Assembly: GCA_963719165.1 (NCBI GenBank)
Contig: CAVRAV010000001.1
Span: 1,116,001-1,180,000 of the forward strand
Source: JAOUEA01 sp963719165
Lineage (GTDB): Bacteria > Actinomycetota > UBA4738 > HRBIN12
DNA length: 64,000 bases
Direction of reading: 5' to 3'
The position numbers were made by a program, and so were the translations under genes. Under the pieces are notes generated by a model. It was not told the DNA's origin, made no database searches, and was given only the letters and a program-made list of their open reading frames with translations. Below, one piece after another: positions 59,823 through 64,000 of this stretch (the stretch's first letter is position 1; each line of letters starts with the position of its first letter).

Positions 59823-60314
59823 CTACACGTCCGGCAGTTCGAAGGTCACGTCCTCTGCGGGCACCAGGGCCCCGCGCTCCACGCGCGACGCGTCGGCCTC
59901 CAGCTTGTCCCGCAACGCCTGGGTGTGGATCCCCCGGTGCCCGTCGGGGTATCCCCCCACGCGCCTGGATGCGCGACGCAGCAACGTCATGGCCCCGTGC
60001 GCGTTCCCCCGCTGCAAGTGCACGTAACCGGCGCCCATCTGCGACAGCCCCTTGAAGAACTCCGCCTCGTCCGTGGTGCGGGCCTGCTTCCACGCGGTCT
60101 CCCAAGCCTCGTGCGCCGGGAAGAACCTGGCGGCGCGGGTATGCGCGCGGCCCAGCTCGTGATTCTGCTCGAGGCTCAGATGGTCGTAGTCCTCGAGCTC
60201 CAGCTCGTTCGCGGCGTCCCACGCCAGGGGACGGCCGAGCCGGTCCCGCGGGCGTTCGGGCTTCTGCCGGGCCTCGCTCGGGATCCCCGTCTTCCCCTTG
60301 GCTTCCTCAGGCAT
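59823..60314 (-). CDS. DUF309 domain protein
   Basis: 163-residue helical protein with the DUF309 signature: FFPAHEAWETAWKQA near 64-78 and EFFKGLSQMGAGYVHLQRGN near 85-104, then GAMTLLRRASRR. The N-terminal 30 residues are basic and polar (EARQKPERPRDRLGRPLAWD). Function unknown. Divergent from the FAD oxidase gene; both starts lie inside an inverted repeat that holds their -10 elements. Confidence 0.85.
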   Translation of the reverse strand: MPEEAKGKTGIPSEARQKPERPRDRLGRPLAWDAANELELEDYDHLSLEQNHELGRAHTRAARFFPAHEAWETAWKQARTTDEAEFFKGLSQMGAGYVHLQRGNAHGAMTLLRRASRRVGGYPDGHRGIHTQALRDKLEADASRVERGALVPAEDVTFELPDV

Positions 60315-60370
60315 GCCGGCATGCTACCGCCGGACGCGGCGGGCATGGGAGCGGCTAGCATGCCGCCATG
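60311..60370. promoter_or_regulatory. Divergent promoter and inverted repeat between DUF309 and FAD oxidase genes
   Basis: CATGCCGGCATGCTA (60312-60326) and TAGCATGCCGCCATG (60356-60370) are inverted copies with one mismatch, 29 bp apart. Each contains TAGCAT ending 6 nt before the start codon of its gene (60314 minus, 60368 plus). The left copy sits in a perfect 14-bp palindrome GCATGCCGGCATGC (60311-60324). Confidence 0.55.
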
Positions 60371-61483
60371 GCGGAGACCTTCGACGTCATCGTGGTGGGA
60401 GGCGGCGCCATGGGAACCGCGGCGGCGTGGAACTTGGCGCGTCGCGGCCGTCGGACGCTGGTCCTCGAGCGGTTCGGATTCGGCCACGCCGAAGGAAGCT
60501 CCGGCGGACCAACCCGGATCTTCCGCTACGTCTACGACGTGCCTCAGTACGCCGCCATGGCGGTCGCGGCGCGCGAACCGTGGGAGGAGGTGGAGGAGGC
60601 GGCCGGGCTAAGCCTCCTGCGCACGACGGGTGGGCTCGACCTCGACCGGGTCCCCTCCGCGGCCGAGGCACTCTCCGCCGTAGGGGTTCCCTTCGAGCTC
60701 ATGTCCGGCTCTCAGGCGAACGAACGCTGGCCCTCGTTGCGGCTCGCCCCCGACTCGCGGGCCCTGTTCCAGGCCGACGGGGGGGTGGTGCGCGCCGCCG
60801 ATACCGTGACGTCGCTCGCCGGCCTCGCCGGGGCTGCCGGCGCGACGCTGCTGGAGGACACCGCCGTCTCCGACGTTCGCATCACCGACGCCGGAGTCGA
60901 GGTCGTGACGGCGCCCGGCGGCGCGTTTCGCGCCCCCGTGGTCGTCATCGCCGCGGGTCCCTGGGCGGGCGGACTGCTCCGTGGCGTCGGTGTCGACGTC
61001 GCGCTTCACGCCAGCCAGGAGCAGGTCTCGTACTTCGCGCTGCGCGACCCAGGCCCCATGCCGACGTTGATCGACTGGCGCGCCGAACGCCCCACCCCGC
61101 CCTACGTCGTGCCCGACCCCTGGGCGCCGGGCGAGTTCAAGGTGGGCCTGCATCGATCCGGGCCGAGCGTCGACCCGGACGCTCCCCGCCTGGGGGTCGA
61201 TGAGGACCGCCTGGACCGGGTGCGGGCCTACGCGGCCGCGCGGATCGCCCCCCACGACGATCTGGGGCGCACCGACACGTGCCGCTATACGAACACCCCC
61301 GACGAGGACTTCGTACTCGATCGCGTCGGGCCGCTCGTGATCGCCTCCCCCTGCAGCGGCCACGGCTTCAAGTTCGTCCCGTTGATGGGGATCGCGATCG
61401 CGGACCTCGCCACCGGCGGCGAACCCTCGTTCGCGCGCGAGCGCTTCCGCTCGGACCGGGCCGCGCTGCGGGGAGCCGGTTGA
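60368..61483 (+). CDS. FAD-dependent amine oxidase, monomeric sarcosine oxidase-like
   Basis: 371 residues of the DAO/MSOX family. FAD-binding GxGxxG is VVGGGAMGT (9-17). The cysteine that carries covalent FAD in monomeric sarcosine oxidase is present as C305 in DTCRYTNTPDEDFVLD, followed by SGHGFKFVPLMG. Likely oxidises a secondary N-methyl amino acid with release of hydrogen peroxide; the exact substrate (sarcosine, N-methyltryptophan, pipecolate) is not clear. ATG at 60368 is 6 nt after TAGCAT. Confidence 0.88.
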   Translation: MAETFDVIVVGGGAMGTAAAWNLARRGRRTLVLERFGFGHAEGSSGGPTRIFRYVYDVPQYAAMAVAAREPWEEVEEAAGLSLLRTTGGLDLDRVPSAAEALSAVGVPFELMSGSQANERWPSLRLAPDSRALFQADGGVVRAADTVTSLAGLAGAAGATLLEDTAVSDVRITDAGVEVVTAPGGAFRAPVVVIAAGPWAGGLLRGVGVDVALHASQEQVSYFALRDPGPMPTLIDWRAERPTPPYVVPDPWAPGEFKVGLHRSGPSVDPDAPRLGVDEDRLDRVRAYAAARIAPHDDLGRTDTCRYTNTPDEDFVLDRVGPLVIASPCSGHGFKFVPLMGIAIADLATGGEPSFARERFRSDRAALRGAG

Positions 61484-61492
61484 GCCAGGCCG

Positions 61493-61978
61493 CTATCCCA
61501 CGGACCCTTCCCCTCCCGTGAGCTGGTCCAACGCCTCGCGCAACGTTTCGTAGCGGCGATCTCCGAGCACGCGCTTGGTCCGCGCCTCCAGCGACGCGAC
61601 GGCCCGTCGAGACTCGGCCGCCGCTCTGCGGCCGTGGGCGGTGAGCTTCACGATCTTCGCGCGCGCGTCCTCGGGGTCGGCCGCCCGGCGGACGTAGCCG
61701 CGCGCCTCCAGGTCGTCGACCACCAACATCATGCCCTGCTTGGTCATGCGGGCCCTCGAGGCCAGCTCAGTCAGTCGGGTGCCGCTGCGGCGATCGATGT
61801 GCTGGAACACGGCCAAGTGACCGGCCCGGAGGTCCGGATAACCGCGCTCCTCCAGGGACAACACCAGTTCCGCCGCCAGTACCCGGTGGCCTTCGAGCAG
61901 CGATCGACCCAGATCGGCGGCGCTCATGGGACGCTCATCCTGCCAGCGCGACCGGTGGTGGTCAATCAACCTGACCAT
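61493..61978 (-). CDS. MarR-family transcriptional regulator
   Basis: 161-residue winged-helix regulator: dimerisation helix (LLEGHRVLAAELVLSLEERG), HTH (TRLTELASRARMTKQGMMLV, VDDLEARGYV), wing RRAADPEDARAKIVKLTAHG. ATG at 61978 lies 6 nt from a CTATAG element; a second ATG at 61927 (MSAADLGRS) would give 144 residues, the more usual length. Divergent from the VIT-family gene, which it may control; a 6-bp inverted repeat (61959-61977) is a candidate operator. Confidence 0.88.
   Translation of the reverse strand: MVRLIDHHRSRWQDERPMSAADLGRSLLEGHRVLAAELVLSLEERGYPDLRAGHLAVFQHIDRRSGTRLTELASRARMTKQGMMLVVDDLEARGYVRRAADPEDARAKIVKLTAHGRRAAAESRRAVASLEARTKRVLGDRRYETLREALDQLTGGEGSVG
61959..61977. promoter_or_regulatory. 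Candidate MarR operator
   Basis: TGGTCA, 7-nt spacer, TGACCA: a perfect 6-bp inverted repeat next to the shared promoter. Size and place fit a MarR-dimer site. It would lie in the 5' coding part of marR if the ATG at 61978 is used, or in its leader if 61927 is used. Confidence 0.45.
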
Positions 61979-61984
61979 CTCGTG

Positions 61985-61993
61985 CTATAGGCT
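61985..61993. promoter_or_regulatory. Shared -10 region of marR-like and VIT-family genes
   Basis: The palindrome CTATAG and the following GCT give TATAGG and TAGGCT for the plus strand (TAGGCT ends 7 nt before the VIT GTG), and a TATAG-type element for the minus strand, ending 6 nt before the longer marR ATG. No ribosome sites are seen for either. Confidence 0.45.
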
Positions 61994-62000
61994 GCCCTTC

Positions 62001-62816
62001 GTGACGCAGATCCAACTCCCGCCCGAGGACCGCGAGACCAAGCGGCAGCTCCCGAGCCTGCTGGACGTGCGGCGACGACTCCGCAAGGGCAACCGCCTCC
62101 CGTCCCACGGTCCCGAGATCGATGAGCGAACGGCCGTCGCCGGCAAGAGCGGCGCCCTGCGAGCTGCCGTGTTCGGGATGAACGATGGCCTCTTGTCGAA
62201 CGCGGCGCTGATCATGGGGTTCGCGGGGGCTTCCCAGAACCGTAGCCTCATCGTGCTGGCGGGGATCTCGGGGCTGTTGGCCGGCGCGTTCTCCATGGGC
62301 GCGGGCGAGTACGTCTCCATGCGGGTACAGCGCGAGATGCTCGAACGGCTGCTCCATCTGGAACGTCACGAGCTCGAGATGGACCCTGAGACGGAGCAGC
62401 TGGAGCTCGCGGAGATCTACCGAGGCAAGGGCCTGTCGGCGGAACTCGCGGCCCAGGTCGCCGCAGAGGTCATGAAAGATCCCGCCGTGGCGCTCGATAC
62501 CCATGCGCGCGAGGAGCTGGGGCTCGATCCCGACGAGGGGCTGGGATCGCCTTGGCGCGCCGCGATGTCATCCTTCGTGATGTTTGCGGTGGGGGCCGTG
62601 ATCCCGCTGTTCCCCTTCTTCTTCGCGTCCGGGCGGAGCGCCACGATCGCCTCGCTCGTCCTCACGGCGCTCGCCCTGTCGATCATGGGTGCTTTGACGT
62701 CGCTGCTCACCGGCAAGCATCCGGTCGTCTCGGCCCTGCGCCAACTCGCGATCGGCGTGGCGGCGATGGCCGTGACATACACGATCGGTTCGCTGCTCGG
62801 CGTCACGGCGACGTGA
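62001..62816 (+). CDS. VIT1/CCC1-family transporter
   Basis: 271-residue membrane protein of the vacuolar iron transporter family, which exports Fe(II) or Mn(II) in exchange for protons. Helix 1 begins AAVFGMNDGLLSNAALIMGF, then GLLAGAFSMGAGEYVSMRVQ, the charged metal-binding stretch (ERHELEMDPETEQLELAEIY), and three further helices (FVMFAVGAVIPLFPFFFASG onward). GTG at 62001 used. Coupled with the GNAT gene by GTGA. Whether MarR here senses metal is unknown. Confidence 0.9.
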   Translation: MTQIQLPPEDRETKRQLPSLLDVRRRLRKGNRLPSHGPEIDERTAVAGKSGALRAAVFGMNDGLLSNAALIMGFAGASQNRSLIVLAGISGLLAGAFSMGAGEYVSMRVQREMLERLLHLERHELEMDPETEQLELAEIYRGKGLSAELAAQVAAEVMKDPAVALDTHAREELGLDPDEGLGSPWRAAMSSFVMFAVGAVIPLFPFFFASGRSATIASLVLTALALSIMGALTSLLTGKHPVVSALRQLAIGVAAMAVTYTIGSLLGVTAT

Positions 62817-63355
62817 GACGCCGGCGCGCAGGCAAGCGGCCCGATGTCGCCGCGAGCGTGGAGGTTCGCGACGTGGCGCCCGATGAGTACGCGGAGGCGG
62901 GCCGCGTGACCGCGGATGCGTACCGGGAGTTCGTGCGGCCCGACGACGACGGTTGGAACCGCTACCTCGAGACGCTTGGCGACATCGCGGCGCGCGTCGG
63001 ACACACATCCGTCCTCGTGGCCGTCGAGATCACCGGCGTCGTGGGCACGGTCACGCTGGAATTGGATGGGCGCATCGATCCCGACGAAGACGGCGCCTTG
63101 GCCCCTCACCAGGCCCATATCAGGATGCTCGGCGTGAGCCCGCAGGCGCGAGGGCGCGGCATCGCTCGAGCGCTCATGGCGGCCTGCGAATCGCGCGCGT
63201 TGGACGCCGGACGCACCCTGATGACCCTCAACACCACCGAACGGATGCAGGCCGCCCAGCGCATGTATGAGGCGATGGGCTACGAGCGCGGCGAGGACCG
63301 GGTGTTCCCGGACGGGTTCGTGCTCCTCAGCTACGCGAAGCACCTGACCCGCTAG
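62813..63355 (+). CDS. GNAT family N-acetyltransferase
   Basis: 180-residue acetyltransferase. Acetyl-CoA loop VSPQARGRGIARALM (108-122), and N-terminal VEVRDVAPDEYAEAGRVTAD. The C-terminal TTERMQAAQRMYEAMGYERG is the usual last element. Substrate unknown. GTG overlaps the stop of the VIT-family gene (GTGA), so both are made together, though no functional link is known. Confidence 0.88.
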   Translation: MRRRRAGKRPDVAASVEVRDVAPDEYAEAGRVTADAYREFVRPDDDGWNRYLETLGDIAARVGHTSVLVAVEITGVVGTVTLELDGRIDPDEDGALAPHQAHIRMLGVSPQARGRGIARALMAACESRALDAGRTLMTLNTTERMQAAQRMYEAMGYERGEDRVFPDGFVLLSYAKHLTR

Positions 63356-63359
63356 CCGC

Positions 63360-64000
63360 TCATGCGGGACCGGGCGGGACGACCTCCCCCGTACGCAACA
63401 GCAGGCCGTCCTCCAGTTCCGCCTCCACTAACCCGCCTCTGAACTGCTGTTCGTACAGCTGGGCGTACAGGCCCCCGCGCTTCAGGAGCTCTTCGTGCGT
63501 GCCGCGTTCCCTCACGCGTCCGCGGTCGATCACGAAGATCACGTCCGCCTTCAAGATCGTGGACAGGCGGTGCGCGATCGCGATCGTCGTGCGGCCCTGC
63601 ATGAGTGGCTCGAGGGCCGATTGCACCAATCGCTCGGACGTGGTGTCGAGCGAGGAAGTGGCTTCGTCGAGGATCAGGATCCTGGGATCCTTCAGGACCA
63701 CGCGCGCGATGGCGAGTCGCTGCTTCTCACCGCCGGAGAGCTTGTACCCGCGCTCGCCCACGATCGTGTCGTATCGCTCCGGCAGCTCCACGATGCGCTC
63801 GTGGATGTTCGCCGCGCGCGCCGCCGCCTCCATCTCCTCCTGGGTGGAGGTGGGCCTCCCGTACATGAGGTTGCGCCGGATGGTGGTGTGGAACAGGTAG
63901 GTCTCCTGCGTCACCACGCCGATCATCTCGCCGAGGGACTCCAGGGCGTAGCTCCGCACGTCGAGGTCGTCGATGAGCACGCGGCCCTGCTGGACGTCGT
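63360..64000 (-). CDS. ABC exporter, C-terminal ATPase part (5' end outside window)
   Basis: The last ~213 codons of an ABC transporter of the membrane-ATPase fusion type (MsbA/LmrA-like). Walker A lies beyond the right edge. Visible: Q-loop GVVTQETYLFHTTIRRNLMY, signature YKLSGGEKQRLAIARVVL, Walker B ILILDEATSSLD, His switch IAIAHRLSTI, and EELLKRGGLYAQLYEQQFRG. Substrate not predictable. Stops 4 bp from the convergent GNAT gene. Confidence 0.9.
   Translation of the reverse strand, partial: DVQQGRVLIDDLDVRSYALESLGEMIGVVTQETYLFHTTIRRNLMYGRPTSTQEEMEAAARAANIHERIVELPERYDTIVGERGYKLSGGEKQRLAIARVVLKDPRILILDEATSSLDTTSERLVQSALEPLMQGRTTIAIAHRLSTILKADVIFVIDRGRVRERGTHEELLKRGGLYAQLYEQQFRGGLVEAELEDGLLLRTGEVVPPGPA

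Noticed and set aside
1..64000. Prophage, insertion sequence, toxin-antitoxin or defence island
   Set aside because: No integrase, transposase, att-like repeats or defence-family proteins were seen; all genes fit core metabolism, transport or respiration.

Overview
The window is a high-GC, gene-dense stretch of a bacterial chromosome from Actinomycetota (Actinobacteria). Support: a proteasome-activator gene (Bpa/PafE) ending in GQYL; the actinobacterial order hom-thrC-thrB / rho-rpmE-prfA-prmC-sua5-wecA-atp; a MarP-type membrane serine protease; an RpiB of the mycobacterial, cysteine-less type; and a bc complex and aa3 oxidase encoded as one block with a di-haem QcrC. The lineage below phylum is not resolved. 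Pyruvate:ferredoxin oxidoreductase and cyclic-2,3-diphosphoglycerate genes argue against the classic mycolic-acid group and suggest a deeper or uncultured class. No phage, transposon, CRISPR or plasmid feature was seen, and no stretch over about 300 bases lacks a gene.

Layout. 1-7.65 kb, minus strand: start of murA, then the ATP synthase operon atpZ-I-B-E-F-H-A-G-D-C read leftward from a near-consensus promoter at 7.66-7.69 kb. 7.8-12.2 kb: first polyamine-type ABC importer (potA-D-B-C). 12.3-25.4 kb, minus: a housekeeping run, read cpgS, 2-phosphoglycerate kinase, transaldolase, rho, rpmE, DUF1385, DivIVA-like, prfA, prmC, sua5, LMW phosphatase, rpiB, glyA, wecA-like. 25.4-28.3 kb: metallophosphoesterase, SDR, and the plus-strand protease marP. 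27.6-35.5 kb, minus: response regulator, argS, lysA-GNAT fusion, hom, thrC, thrB, almost all joined by short overlaps. 35.66 kb: tRNA-Arg(CCG). 35.8-43.2 kb, plus: pdxH, nifJ, a DHOD-like partner, M20 peptidase, bpa. 43.2-47.4 kb, minus: second potA-D-B-C importer. 47.5-50.5 kb: pyrD / pyrE divergent pair, HdeD-like protein, CtaG-like protein. 50.6-57.05 kb, plus: respiratory operon ctaE-qcrC-qcrA-qcrB-ctaC-ctaD-ctaF. 57.1-64 kb: two DUF1269 proteins, potassium channel, methyltransferase, DUF309, FAD amine oxidase, MarR/VIT pair, GNAT, and the end of an ABC exporter.

How genes work together: the bc-aa3 chain generates the proton gradient that the ATP synthase uses; aspartate-family biosynthesis (lysA, hom, thrC, thrB) is one operon; pyrD and pyrE share a tiny divergent promoter; two polyamine importers have identical gene order. 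A recurring theme is a TANNNT -10 element 6-10 nt upstream of the start codon, often without a Shine-Dalgarno, pointing to leaderless mRNAs and to back-to-back promoters.

Sequence quality: prmC, cpgS, pdxH and especially argS carry frameshifts, and thrB has lost its expected stop. Essential genes are involved, so consensus errors in a draft or metagenome assembly are the likeliest cause. The most unusual content is the cyclic-2,3-diphosphoglycerate module at 23.1-25.4 kb.
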